Under the pieces are notes generated by a model, which was not told the origin of the DNA, ran no database searches, and saw nothing but the letters and a program-made list of their open reading frames with translations. Shown here one piece after another: positions 24,648 through 32,818 of a stretch of DNA of 64,000 nt; position 1 is the stretch's first letter, and the number at the start of each line of letters is the position of its first letter. The DNA is from an uncultured Sphingomonas sp. GTDB taxonomy: Bacteria > Pseudomonadota > Alphaproteobacteria > Sphingomonadales > Sphingomonadaceae. The DNA lies in the NCBI RefSeq assembly GCF_913777625.1, contig NZ_CAJYTI010000017.1, positions 1-64,000 on the forward strand, in the 5' to 3' direction. Position numbers and translations under genes: made by a program.

Positions 24648-25409
24648 TCAGGCGGCGGCGTTGAGGCGAAGTGCCGGCGCCGGCAGGGCACCGACCTGGG
24701 GCAGTGCGATCAGATCGCCCTGCATCAGCACCACCTCCAGCATGCGCAGCCGATCATGTTCTGCGCGAGTCGAGACGCCTTCGGCAATCAGCCGGATCCG
24801 ACCTTTCTTGGCGACCTCCACCACCCGTTCGACCACGATTCGCTTGGCCCAGCTGCTGCACAGGCTGTGTACCAGCTCGGGGGCCAGCTTCAGCGTGTCG
24901 GGGGTGAACGCCGAGACGAGATCCAGCCCCATGTCGCCGGCGCCGAAATCATCGAAGGCGATCAGAAAGCCCAGCTTGCGATAGGCCTTCATCAGCCCCA
25001 GCATCTTGTCGCTTTCCAGATGGTCGCGGTCGCTGAACTCGAAAACGAGCTCCCGGGCGGGAAACCCCAGGCGGCGGACGATGCGCAGCATCCGATCGGC
25101 ATCGGCGTCCGGGTCGGCGATGTAGCGCGGCATCACCTTGATCGCGAGGCGCGTGTGACGTTCGGTGATACCGAGTGCCATTGCCTGTTCGATCGCCGCG
25201 ACGCGGCAACGCAGATCGAAGGTGGCGCGCTTGTCCTCGGGCAGCGTCTCGACGAAGGCGGCCGGGCCTTCCCCCTCCGGACCGCGGAACGTCGCCTCAT
25301 AGGCGGTAACGATCAGGGTGGAGGTGTTGACGACCGGTTGGAACGCCATCGCGAACCAGTCCCGGGGTATGGGTTCCTGGCGGGGAACGGGGACGATTGG
25401 GTCGAGCAC
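24648..25409 (-). CDS. EAL-domain protein, partly degenerate (second of three)
   Basis: A 253-residue single EAL domain. The first motif is YEATFRG instead of YEALLRG, so the family glutamate is kept but the A-L is not. LVFEFSDRD replaces the usual E-[LV]-T-E. IAFDDFGAGDMGLDLV, LKLAPELVHSL and LIAEGVST are well preserved. Hydrolytic activity is uncertain: several but not all metal-binding residues remain. The GTG start at 25409 has GGAG at good spacing and aligns with the start of the next paralogue; an upstream ATG at 25490 adds unrelated residues. It lies 93 bases after its upstream paralogue. Confidence 0.75.
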   Translation of the reverse strand: MLDPIVPVPRQEPIPRDWFAMAFQPVVNTSTLIVTAYEATFRGPEGEGPAAFVETLPEDKRATFDLRCRVAAIEQAMALGITERHTRLAIKVMPRYIADPDADADRMLRIVRRLGFPARELVFEFSDRDHLESDKMLGLMKAYRKLGFLIAFDDFGAGDMGLDLVSAFTPDTLKLAPELVHSLCSSWAKRIVVERVVEVAKKGRIRLIAEGVSTRAEHDRLRMLEVVLMQGDLIALPQVGALPAPALRLNAAA

Positions 25410-25502
25410 GGGGGATCTCCACGCTGGATCCCCTTGCCAGAACGCTAGTCCAGAAACCTTACCCGAGCGTTGACGCTGCTGCCGGGGCAACCCCCGATCC
25501 GG

Positions 25503-26258
25503 TTACGCCGCAGCGGCCGGGCGGACGATGCGCGTGGCCGGCAGTGCGCCCGGCAGGGGCGATCCAACCAGTTCCCCTTGCACGTGAAAAATACCCAGGC
25601 TGCGCAGGCGCTGGAGCACGTTTTCCTGCTCCACGCCGTCGGCGATCACCCGCATGCCGCGGTCGCGCAGCCGGGGTACCAGCTCTTCCAGCATCAGTCG
25701 GCGGGACCAGCTGGAGTCGATTCCGTTCACCAGTTCCGGATCGAGTCGCACCATCGCTGGGCGATACCGCACGCACGCGGTATAGCCGACCGGATCATGG
25801 CTGAGCCCGACAAAGGCGGTGAGGCTGCCGGCGCGGCGATGCCCTTCGACCAGATCGGCGAGATGCTGCCCGGCCAGATCGGCAAAGCCGTGAACGCCGA
25901 AGATCATCCGTTCGGGTACCAGTCCGGTGCGCCGCCCCGCCTCGGTCGCAGCGGCGAGCGACGCCAGGGCGGGCGCGGCGCCGGGCGAATAGATCGGGAT
26001 CAGCAGGCGGGCGACCATCGTGCCCAGCCCCGCGGTCATCGCGCGGTACACGGCGCCCGCGGCAACCCGGCGATCGAGCTCGGCATGGCGTTCAGGGGGG
26101 ATCTGGGCGAGGATCTCGTCGCCCTCTTCGCCGTCGGGGCCGCGCAGCAGCGCCTCATAGGCGAACACGCGCCCGCTGACGACGTCGTGAACCGGTCGAA
26201 ACGCCAGGTGCAGACCCGGGCTCGCCGCGGGTTGCCAGTCCTCTTCGTCGAGAACCAT
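25503..26258 (-). CDS. EAL-domain protein with intact EALLR but lost DDFG motif (third of three)
   Basis: A 251-residue EAL-fold protein. The opening motif FAYEALLRGPDGEEG is canonical. The central DDFG block is replaced by AFVGLSHDPVGYTACV, and the usual asparagine strand reads LLIPIYSPG. MVRLDPELVNGID, MRVIADGVEQEN and FHVQGELVG follow the standard order. Phosphodiesterase activity is unlikely because the paired aspartates are missing. GGAGGAG precedes the ATG at 26258. It is first of the three EAL genes and probably heads their transcript, downstream of a terminator after metK. Confidence 0.77.
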   Translation of the reverse strand: MVLDEEDWQPAASPGLHLAFRPVHDVVSGRVFAYEALLRGPDGEEGDEILAQIPPERHAELDRRVAAGAVYRAMTAGLGTMVARLLIPIYSPGAAPALASLAAATEAGRRTGLVPERMIFGVHGFADLAGQHLADLVEGHRRAGSLTAFVGLSHDPVGYTACVRYRPAMVRLDPELVNGIDSSWSRRLMLEELVPRLRDRGMRVIADGVEQENVLQRLRSLGIFHVQGELVGSPLPGALPATRIVRPAAAA

Positions 26259-26348
26259 CCGTCACTCCTCCACTGCCCCGCATTAACCATGGCGGGATCC
26301 GACTCGTCTTATAGGTCGGCGACGAAACGAGCGGACGGCGCGTGCATG

Positions 26349-26380
26349 AAAAAGCCCCGCGCGGCAGGTGCCGGCGGGAC
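26349..26380 (-). terminator. Intrinsic terminator of metK
   Basis: On the minus strand, GTCCCGCCGGC and GCCGCGCGGGGC form a bulged GC stem followed by TTTTTC. It lies about 30 bases beyond the metK stop codon and before the EAL genes, so these are likely separate transcripts. Confidence 0.7.
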
Positions 26381-26408
26381 CTTTTCATCTTCGGATCAGG
26401 AAGACCGA

Positions 26409-27620
26409 TCAGGCGGCGAGCGCGGCCTTCAGGTCCTCGACCAGGTCGGTGCGCTCCCACGGGAAGAAATCGCCCTCGGGCTTGCGGCCGAAATGGCCGT
26501 AGGCCGCGGTCGGCTGGTAGATCGGCTTGTTGAGGCCCAGGTGCGTGCGGATGCCGCGCGGGGTGAGGCCGCCCAGCTTCTCGATGCCCTGGATCGCCTG
26601 CTCGATCTTGTCGTCGCCGACGGTGCCGGTGCCGTGGGTGTCGACATAGAGCGACAGCGGCTTCGACACGCCGATGGCGTAGGCGAGCTGGATCGTGCAG
26701 CGCTTAGCGAGGCCGGCCGCGACGATGTTCTTGGCGAGATAGCGGGTGATGTACGCCGCCGAACGGTCGACCTTGGTCGGGTCCTTGCCGCTGAACGCGC
26801 CGCCGCCATGCGGGCTGGCGCCACCGTAGGTGTCGACGATGATCTTGCGGCCGGTCAGGCCCGCATCACCGTCCGGGCCGCCGATTTCGAACGAGCCGGT
26901 CGGGTTGATGTGGTACTCGGTCGCATCCGAGAGCAGCTCCGCGGGGAGTATCTCGGCGATCACCTTCTTGACATAGGCGTGGAGCTCGGCTTCCTTGTCG
27001 CCGGTGTCGTAGCCCGGCGCGTGCTGGGTCGAGACGACGATCGCGGTGGCGGCCACCGGCTTGCCGTTGTCGAAGCGCAGGGTGACCTGGCTCTTGGCGT
27101 CCGGCTCGAGGAACGGCGCCGCGCCCGAGTGGCGGTCGGCGGCCATGCGCTCGAGGATCTTGTGGCTGTAGTCGAGCGTCGCCGGCATCAGGTCCGGGGT
27201 CTCGTCGCAGGCGAAGCCGAACATGATGCCCTGGTCGCCGGCGCCTTCGTCCTTGTTGCCCGAAGCGTCCACGCCCTGCGCGATGTGCGCGGACTGGCCG
27301 TGCAGGTTGTTCTCGAAGCGGAAGGTCTGCCAGTGGAAGCCCGACTGCTCATAGCCGATGCGCTTCACCGTCTCGCGGACGGTCTTTTCGATCTCTTCCT
27401 GGGCGCCTGGGGCCCATTCGCCTTTCTCGTAGACGCCCTTGCAACGGATCTCGCCCGCTAGGACGACCAGCTGGGTGGTGGTCAGCGTCTCGCAGGCGAT
27501 GCGGGCTTCGGGATCCTTCGACAGGAACAGGTCGACGATCGAGTCGGAAATCTGGTCGGCGACCTTGTCGGGATGGCCTTCGGAAACGGACTCGGACGTG
27601 AAGAGATAGTTGGAACGCAT
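26409..27620 (-). CDS. metK: S-adenosylmethionine synthetase
   Basis: A 403-residue enzyme that makes SAM from methionine and [23 protein letters not shown] at the N-terminus, [40 protein letters not shown] and [19 protein letters not shown] are the four standard MetK motifs. The C-terminus runs through [19 protein letters not shown]. It is preceded by a palindrome at 27666-27687 that may be its operator. The lnt gene lies 73 bases upstream on the same strand. This metK-lnt neighbourhood is common in alphaproteobacteria. Confidence 0.97.
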   Translation of the reverse strand: MRSNYLFTSESVSEGHPDKVADQISDSIVDLFLSKDPEARIACETLTTTQLVVLAGEIRCKGVYEKGEWAPGAQEEIEKTVRETVKRIGYEQSGFHWQTFRFENNLHGQSAHIAQGVDASGNKDEGAGDQGIMFGFACDETPDLMPATLDYSHKILERMAADRHSGAAPFLEPDAKSQVTLRFDNGKPVAATAIVVSTQHAPGYDTGDKEAELHAYVKKVIAEILPAELLSDATEYHINPTGSFEIGGPDGDAGLTGRKIIVDTYGGASPHGGGAFSGKDPTKVDRSAAYITRYLAKNIVAAGLAKRCTIQLAYAIGVSKPLSLYVDTHGTGTVGDDKIEQAIQGIEKLGGLTPRGIRTHLGLNKPIYQPTAAYGHFGRKPEGDFFPWERTDLVEDLKAALAA

Positions 27621-27665
27621 GTAAATTCCTCAGGTTGGGAAGGATCGCCGGGCCGTTGCCATGCC

Positions 27666-27687
27666 CATATAAAGCTTTCCTTATATG
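27666..27687 (-). promoter_or_regulatory. Palindrome CATATAA...TTATATG upstream of metK
   Basis: CATATAAAG and CCTTATATG are near-perfect inverted arms over 22 bases, lying between the lnt stop and the metK start and 46 bases from the metK ATG. Such AT-rich palindromes upstream of methionine-cycle genes fit operators of ArsR-type SahR regulators; that identity is inferred from context. No known SAM or SAH riboswitch fold could be recognised in 27621-27693. Confidence 0.5.
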
Positions 27688-27693
27688 TGCTCC

Positions 27694-29253
27694 CTAGCGG
27701 GCCCACCGCCGATTGGCAATCGCGAACAATCCGCAGAGCGCCGCGACGAGCAGCACCATTCCGTTGCCGAACTTGGAGAACAGCGTGGGTGCCAGCGCGT
27801 GCGGCATCGGCAGGCGGATGGCGCCGGCCTGCCCTGCCGGCACGGTGCCGAGCAGGCGGCCATGCCCGTCGATCAGCGCCGAGATGCCGGTGGGGGTGGC
27901 GCGCAGGATCGGCAGGCCTTCCTCGATCGCACGGAGGCGTGCCTGGGCGAGATGCTGCGGCGGCCCCCAGCGGCCGAACCAGGCGTCGTTCGACGGGTTG
28001 AACAGGAAGTCCGGCCGGTGTGCCTCATCGACGATCTGGCCGGAGAAGATGATCTCGTAGCAGATCTGGATCCCGGCATTGCCGAAGCCGGCGACCGGCA
28101 GGGCGCGGGGTCCGGGGCCGGAGAGATAGTCGACATCGCCCATCACCAGCCGGGCAAGGCCCAGCGGCGCGAGCAGCGTGCGCATCGGCAGATATTCGCC
28201 GTACGGCACCAGATGCGCCTTGTCGTAGCGGCCGCCGAGCATGCCGTCGGGGTCCAGCGCCCAGACCGAGTTGCCGGCGCCCCGCAGCCGGTCGTTGCGA
28301 TCGAACTCGAGCGCGTTGCCGCCGATCAGGGCGCGGTCCCATGGGCCCAGAACGGCTGCGATGCGCGCGCGGACCAGGCGTGGATCCTGCCGGTACCACG
28401 GCGCGGGATAGCCATCCTCCACGAAGTAGTCGACCATACCCTCGGGCCACACGACCAGGCGCGGCAGCATGCCGGGCTTGCCGCTCAGGTCGAGCATGCG
28501 GGTGAGGAGGAACTCCGCATAGTCGGGGCGGCTCACGGCGTCCTGGCCGATATTGGGTTGGACGATCACCACCTCGGTGCCGCTTGCGGTGCTGAGACAG
28601 CGGATCCGGTCGCAGCGGTCCGACCAGCCGAGGTTGAGCGCGAGCAGCGCCAGCGCCGCGACGAGCAGCGGCCGGTATTGACGCTGTGCGGCCAGATAGA
28701 GGGTGCCAGCGATAGCGATCGTCACGCCGGAGAGCGCGTAGGTGCCGATCAGCGTCGCGAGGTTCCGGACGCCCGGCACCGGCACCCACAGTACTGCGAG
28801 CGGGTTCCATGGATAGCCGGTGAACACCCAGCCGCGCAGCCACTCGGTGACGATCCAGGCGGCGCCGGCGGCGAAGACATAGCCGAGGTCCGGCTCGATC
28901 CAGCCGGACCTGGCCTTCACCTTGCGCGCGAACAGCCAGGCCGCGCCCATCGCCACTGCCGGATAGAGGGCGAGGTACAGCGCGAGCAGCACGACGGCGA
29001 GATAGCCGAGCGCGGGGGGCATCTTGTCCTGAAAGTCGAAGGCGTGCTGTATCCAGTTGTCGCCAACCGTGAAATGGCCGAGCCCGAACAGCCAGCCGCG
29101 CAGCAGCGCGCGCGGCAGTGTTGGCGCCGCATAGACGAGCGCGAACAGGCCGGCGAAGCAGAGCAGGGCGAGCGGCCACCATTCGAGCGGCGCGAACCCG
29201 GTGGCGGAGACGAGGCCGAGGACCAGCGAAGCGAGCAACGGACGGCTAAACAT
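27694..29253 (-). CDS. lnt: Apolipoprotein N-acyltransferase
   Basis: A 519-residue inner-membrane enzyme that adds the third acyl chain to lipoproteins, the last step of lipoprotein maturation. Six or more N-terminal hydrophobic helices are followed by a nitrilase-like periplasmic domain. Its triad is visible as Glu in VVWPEGMVDYF, Lys in YDKAHLVPYGEYLP and Cys in IQICYEIIFSG. The start at 29253 gives MFSRPLLASLVLGLV, a normal opening; the open frame further upstream covers the divergent nfu gene. The first step of the same pathway, lgt, is also in this window. GYPWNPLAVLW is the typical Lnt loop. Confidence 0.95.
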   Translation of the reverse strand: MFSRPLLASLVLGLVSATGFAPLEWWPLALLCFAGLFALVYAAPTLPRALLRGWLFGLGHFTVGDNWIQHAFDFQDKMPPALGYLAVVLLALYLALYPAVAMGAAWLFARKVKARSGWIEPDLGYVFAAGAAWIVTEWLRGWVFTGYPWNPLAVLWVPVPGVRNLATLIGTYALSGVTIAIAGTLYLAAQRQYRPLLVAALALLALNLGWSDRCDRIRCLSTASGTEVVIVQPNIGQDAVSRPDYAEFLLTRMLDLSGKPGMLPRLVVWPEGMVDYFVEDGYPAPWYRQDPRLVRARIAAVLGPWDRALIGGNALEFDRNDRLRGAGNSVWALDPDGMLGGRYDKAHLVPYGEYLPMRTLLAPLGLARLVMGDVDYLSGPGPRALPVAGFGNAGIQICYEIIFSGQIVDEAHRPDFLFNPSNDAWFGRWGPPQHLAQARLRAIEEGLPILRATPTGISALIDGHGRLLGTVPAGQAGAIRLPMPHALAPTLFSKFGNGMVLLVAALCGLFAIANRRWAR

Positions 29254-29379
29254 CGCCGGCGGCCTACACGATGCACGCGGCAAGGGGGAGGGGCTTGAGA
29301 AGTGCCGTCTCTCCGCAGCAACGCAGCGTTTCCCTTGCGCCCGCTTGATCCCGCGCAAGGACGCGCCCATGTGAGCGCC

Positions 29380-29955
29380 ATGCTGATCGAGACCGAAGCC
29401 ACGCCCAACCCCGCAACGCTCAAGTTCCTGCCCGGCAGGATCGTGATGGAAGCGGGTACCCGCGACTTCGCCAGCCCCGAAGAGGCCGAGGCGTCGCCGC
29501 TCGCCACCGCGCTGTTCGCGCTGGGCGACGTGACCGGCGTGTTCTTCGGCCGCGACTTCATCTCGGTTACCGTGGCACCCGGCGTCGAATGGTCGGTGCT
29601 CAAGCCCGACGTGCTCGGCATCCTGCTCGATCATTTCTCGGCCAACATGCCGCTGTTCATGGCGGGGTCGGCCGCCGGCTTCAGCGTGCCGCCGGAAAGC
29701 GCCGATTTCGGCGACAATCCCGAGGATGCCGATATCGTCGCGCAGATCCGCGAGCTGATCGACACCCGTATCCGCCCGGCGGTCGCCAATGACGGCGGCG
29801 ACATCGTCTACCGCGGCTTCAACGAGGGCAAGGTCTATCTGCAGATGCAGGGCGCCTGCTCGGGCTGCCCGTCCTCGACTGCGACGCTGAAGGGCGGCAT
29901 CGAGCAGTTGCTCAAATATTACGTTCCCGAAGTGACCGAAGTGCGCGCGATCTAA
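29380..29955 (+). CDS. nfuA: NfuA-type iron-sulfur cluster scaffold protein
   Basis: A 191-residue protein with an N-terminal Nfu_N domain (MLIETEATPNPATLKFLPG) and a C-terminal NifU-like domain. The C-terminal GACSGCPSSTATLKGGIEQLL carries the CxxC that binds the [4Fe-4S] cluster for transfer to apoproteins. The ATG at 29380 is chosen because the conserved domain starts there; a GTG at 29371 would add three residues. It diverges from lnt. A RutE-like nitroreductase follows after 45 bases. Confidence 0.93.
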   Translation: MLIETEATPNPATLKFLPGRIVMEAGTRDFASPEEAEASPLATALFALGDVTGVFFGRDFISVTVAPGVEWSVLKPDVLGILLDHFSANMPLFMAGSAAGFSVPPESADFGDNPEDADIVAQIRELIDTRIRPAVANDGGDIVYRGFNEGKVYLQMQGACSGCPSSTATLKGGIEQLLKYYVPEVTEVRAI

Positions 29956-30000
29956 CGCGCACGTCGTCCAACCCTTCCCAGCACGAAAGGACTGCAGCCC

Positions 30001-30594
30001 ATGGGCCAGCCGCTCAACGACGTCGCCCTCGACACGATCTTCCGCACCGCGCGCAGCTATAACGGCTACACCGATCAGGCGGTGACGCAGGCCGATATCG
30101 AGGCGATCTACGATCTGCTGAAGATGGGCCCGACCTCGGTCAACCAGCAGTCGGCGCGGTTCGTCTGGGTGCTGAGCCAGGACGGCAAGGACAAGCTTGC
30201 CAGCTTCGCCAGCGGCAGCAATGCCGAGAAGATCCGCATGGCGCCGGCCAGCGTGATCATCGGCTACGACATCAATTTCCACGAGCATCTGCCCGAGCTG
30301 TTCCCGCACGCGCCCGAAGCCAAGAACTGGTTCCCGACCGAAGAAGGGCGCCGCGAGCAGGCATTCCGAAACTCCTCGCTGCAGGGCGCCTATTTCATCA
30401 TCGCGGCGCGCGCACTGGGCTTCGATACCGGCCCGATGTCGGGCTTCGACAACGGCAAGGTCGACGAGGCGTTCTTCGGCGACCAGCCAAACGTGAAGTC
30501 GAACTTCATCTCGACGCTGGGGGTCGGCGATCCCTCGACGATCTTCGCGCGGTCGCCGCGTCCGGCGTTCGATCAGTTCAACACGGTGATTTGA
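30001..30594 (+). CDS. rutE: Nitroreductase-family malonic semialdehyde reductase (RutE/HadB-like)
   Basis: A 197-residue FMN oxidoreductase. The family pattern FRTARSYNGYTDQAVT, LKMGPTSVNQQSARFVWV and the C-terminal SNFISTLGVGDPSTIFARSPR match the RutE/YdfG-like nitroreductase group, which reduces malonic semialdehyde to 3-hydroxypropionate. No other pyrimidine-degradation (rut) gene is in the window, so the physiological substrate is not certain. A purine-like GGAC ribosome site is near AAAGGACTGC before the ATG. Co-expression with nfuA is plausible. Confidence 0.85.
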   Translation: MGQPLNDVALDTIFRTARSYNGYTDQAVTQADIEAIYDLLKMGPTSVNQQSARFVWVLSQDGKDKLASFASGSNAEKIRMAPASVIIGYDINFHEHLPELFPHAPEAKNWFPTEEGRREQAFRNSSLQGAYFIIAARALGFDTGPMSGFDNGKVDEAFFGDQPNVKSNFISTLGVGDPSTIFARSPRPAFDQFNTVI

Positions 30595-30626
30595 CCTGTC
30601 CCCGATTCTTTGGCTAGCGCGGGGCG

Positions 30627-31268
30627 ATGGCTGACGCCCCGCGACTTCTTGTGATCGAAACCGCCACCGCCGCCTGCTCGGTGGCGTTGCTGGCGGGCGG
30701 CTCCGTGCTGGCAGAGCGGCACGAAATCGTCGGCCGCGGCCATGCCGAGCGGCTGGTGCCGATGATCGGCGAACTGCCGGGCGGAGGGCGTGCCGATGCG
30801 ATCCTGGTCGATGTCGGCCCGGGCAGCTTCACCGGCGTGCGCGTGGGACTCGCCGCCGCGCGCGGCCTGGCGATCGGCTGGGGCGTACCGGTGCACGGTT
30901 ATTCTTCGCTCGCGCTGATCGCTGCGGCTGGTTTCGCCTCCGATCCGGACCTGGATCGGCTTTCCGTCGTGCTCGAAGGCGGCCACGGCGAAGTATTCGT
31001 CCAGCATTTTGCTGCCCCGCTGCTCGATACCGGACCGCTTGCCTCCTTGCGTCCCGAGGCGGCGCTTGCCGGCCTCGATGGGCGGACGGCGACCGGCAGC
31101 GGGGTGCGGCACCTGGCCGCGCTTTGCGAGGGGCTGGACCTGCGCGAGGCGCTGCCGCGCGCCGCCGATGCGGTGCTGCTGCCACCGGATTTCACCAAGC
31201 TGCCGCCGCGCCCGCTCTATGGCCGCGGCCCGGACGCCAAGACGCTCGCGGAGCGCGGGCTCGCATGA
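30627..31268 (+). CDS. tsaB: tRNA threonylcarbamoyladenosine biosynthesis protein TsaB
   Basis: A 213-residue protein that pairs with TsaD in forming t6A37 on ANN-decoding tRNAs. LLVIETATAACSVALL, AERLVPMIGELPGGG and VDVGPGSFTGVRVGLAAARGLA are diagnostic; the last is the dimer-interface block. C-terminal LPPRPLYGRGPDAKT is also typical. The stop overlaps the rimI ATG in ATGA (31265-31268). This pair is often co-transcribed in proteobacteria. Confidence 0.94.
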   Translation: MADAPRLLVIETATAACSVALLAGGSVLAERHEIVGRGHAERLVPMIGELPGGGRADAILVDVGPGSFTGVRVGLAAARGLAIGWGVPVHGYSSLALIAAAGFASDPDLDRLSVVLEGGHGEVFVQHFAAPLLDTGPLASLRPEAALAGLDGRTATGSGVRHLAALCEGLDLREALPRAADAVLLPPDFTKLPPRPLYGRGPDAKTLAERGLA

Positions 31269-31744
31269 ACGCTGCCGCACCCCAGCCGATCGAACTGCGC
31301 GAAGGTGGGGTGCAGGATCTTCCGTCGGTCTGCCGCATCATGCAGGCAGCCTTCGATCCCGCCTTCGGGGAGGCCTGGACCCAGCCGCAATGTATGGGGA
31401 TGATGGCGCTTACCGGCGTATGGCTGCTGGTCGCCAGCATCGACGGGCGTGACTGCGGCTTTGCCATGGCGCGCGCGATGCTCGACGAGGCGGAGCTGCT
31501 GTTGCTGGCAACCGACCCCGGCGCACAGGGGCGCGGCGTCGGCGGTGCCTTGTTGCGAGCGGTCATTGCGGAATCGCGCAATCGTCGCGCTACCAAGCTG
31601 CATCTCGAAGTCCGCCAAGGCAATGCTGCCATTCGACTCTACCACCGTGTCGGCTTTGAAAAGGCAGGGGAACGGCGTGGCTATTATCGCGGTACTAACG
31701 GTCAGACGTTCAATGCTCTCACTTTGGCACGCGCACTGGGATAA
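31265..31744 (+). CDS. rimI: Ribosomal protein S18 alanine N-acetyltransferase (RimI-type GNAT)
   Basis: A 159-residue GNAT enzyme expected to acetylate the N-terminal alanine of ribosomal protein S18. Acetyl-CoA binding is shown by LLLLATDPGAQGRGVGGALL, and the family block LHLEVRQGNAAIRLYHRVGFEKAGERRGYY follows. The ATG overlaps the tsaB stop; the longer frame to 31124 reads tsaB out of frame. The coupling to tsaB supports the RimI assignment over a generic GNAT. Confidence 0.9.
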   Translation: MNAAAPQPIELREGGVQDLPSVCRIMQAAFDPAFGEAWTQPQCMGMMALTGVWLLVASIDGRDCGFAMARAMLDEAELLLLATDPGAQGRGVGGALLRAVIAESRNRRATKLHLEVRQGNAAIRLYHRVGFEKAGERRGYYRGTNGQTFNALTLARALG

Positions 31745-31808
31745 AATTTGATCGACTTGCGACTTGATCTCTTGCCAACCGTTGTGCTTCGGACGATAGA
31801 GCGAGTCA

Positions 31809-31831
31809 GGTGACAGCAAACAATAGTCACC
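31809..31831. promoter_or_regulatory. Inverted repeat upstream of mucR
   Basis: GGTGAC (31809-31814) and GTCACC (31826-31831) are perfect 6-base arms separated by 11 bases, 24 bases upstream of the mucR start. The length and position suit an operator for autoregulation or for another regulator. Binding is not established; MucR proteins usually prefer AT-rich DNA, which this is not. Confidence 0.35.
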
Positions 31832-31854
31832 GTTAATGGGTCGAAAGGAATATC

Positions 31855-32271
31855 ATGGAAGCTTCATCTGAAATTCAGGAAACGTTGATCGCGCTGACCG
31901 CTGATATTGTCGCTGCGCACGTCAGCAACAACAGCGTCGCGGTTTCGGACCTTCCGCAGCTGATTTCGAACGTCCACGGCGCGCTCAGCGGTCTCGGCAC
32001 CGTGCAGCCGGAGCCGGAAGTGAAGCAGGAGCCCGCCGTTTCGGTGCGCGCTTCGGTGAAGCCGGACTATATCGTCTGCCTCGAAGACGGTAAGAAGCTC
32101 AAGATGCTGAAGCGCCACCTGATGACGCACTATCAGATGACTCCGGAACAGTATCGCGCCAAGTGGAACCTGCCGGCCGACTATCCGATGGTCGCCCCGA
32201 ACTATGCCGAGCAGCGCCGCAGCCTGGCGAAGAAGATCGGTCTCGGCACGAAGCGCCGCAAGACCCGCTGA
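31855..32271 (+). CDS. mucR: MucR/Ros-family zinc-finger transcriptional regulator
   Basis: A 138-residue regulator. The zinc-binding block is [27 protein letters not shown] with Cys, Asp-containing loop and two His, the Ros-type finger of MucR. The N-terminal 60 residues are the oligomerisation region found in MucR proteins that act as H-NS-like gene silencers. In alphaproteobacteria such proteins control exopolysaccharide, motility and acquired genes. The basic C-terminal tail is [10 protein letters not shown]. Purine-rich GAAAGGAA stands before the ATG, and a strong terminator follows. Confidence 0.92.
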   Translation: MEASSEIQETLIALTADIVAAHVSNNSVAVSDLPQLISNVHGALSGLGTVQPEPEVKQEPAVSVRASVKPDYIVCLEDGKKLKMLKRHLMTHYQMTPEQYRAKWNLPADYPMVAPNYAEQRRSLAKKIGLGTKRRKTR

Positions 32272-32299
32272 TCCGTCCACCCCAGGACAGCAAATCGAA

Positions 32300-32333
32300 C
32301 GCCGGCCCGGACCCCGTCCGCGGCCGGCGTTTT
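32300..32333 (+). terminator. Intrinsic terminator of mucR
   Basis: CGCCGGC (32300-32306) pairs with GCCGGCG (32323-32329), followed by TTTT. It starts 28 bases after the mucR stop codon and separates mucR from fur. Confidence 0.8.
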
Positions 32334-32395
32334 CGTGTTGCGGGATCCGGAGGCTTGCTCTTTTCCGCTGACGCTTATGGCGCTACAGCGGTGTC

Positions 32396-32818
32396 ATGGC
32401 TCGCAAGATCGATCTCGAAGCGCTCTGTCACGAAAAGGGGCTGCGCATCACCGAACAGCGCAAGGTGATCGCGCGCGTATTGTCCGACGCGGACGATCAT
32501 CCCGACGTGGAAAAGGTGTATGAGCGCGCCGCCGCGATCGATCCAGGCATCTCGATCGCCACCGTCTATCGCACCGTCCGCCTGTTCGAGGAGGCCGGCA
32601 TCCTCGATCGCCACGATTTCGGCGACGGTCGGGCCCGCTACGAGCCGGCGCCCGAGGCGCATCACGATCACCTGATCGATGTCGAGAGCGGCAAGGTCAT
32701 CGAGTTCGTCGATCCCGAGCTGGAACTGCTGCAGAAGCAGATCGCCGAGCGGCTGGGCTTCCGCCTCGTCGACCACCGCATGGAACTGTATGGGGTTGCG
32801 CTCGACCGCAAGAACTGA
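32396..32818 (+). CDS. fur: Fur-family metalloregulator (alphaproteobacterial Fur/Mur type)
   Basis: A 140-residue winged-helix regulator. GLRITEQRKVIARVLSDADDHPDVEKVY and ISIATVYRTVRLFEEAGIL form the DNA-binding part. EPAPEAHHDHLIDVESGKVIEF is the regulatory metal site. The CxxC zinc pair of gamma-proteobacterial Fur is missing, as is usual for alphaproteobacterial Fur/Mur; iron or manganese sensing is therefore undecided. Candidate targets in this window are the haem receptor promoter at 59324-59368 and mntH. The plsC frame begins inside its last codons. Confidence 0.88.
   Translation: MARKIDLEALCHEKGLRITEQRKVIARVLSDADDHPDVEKVYERAAAIDPGISIATVYRTVRLFEEAGILDRHDFGDGRARYEPAPEAHHDHLIDVESGKVIEFVDPELELLQKQIAERLGFRLVDHRMELYGVALDRKN

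Noticed and set aside
27621..27693. SAM or SAH riboswitch before metK
   Set aside because: The leader is short and contains an AT-rich palindrome, but no core of a known SAM-II or SAM/SAH class could be recognised.
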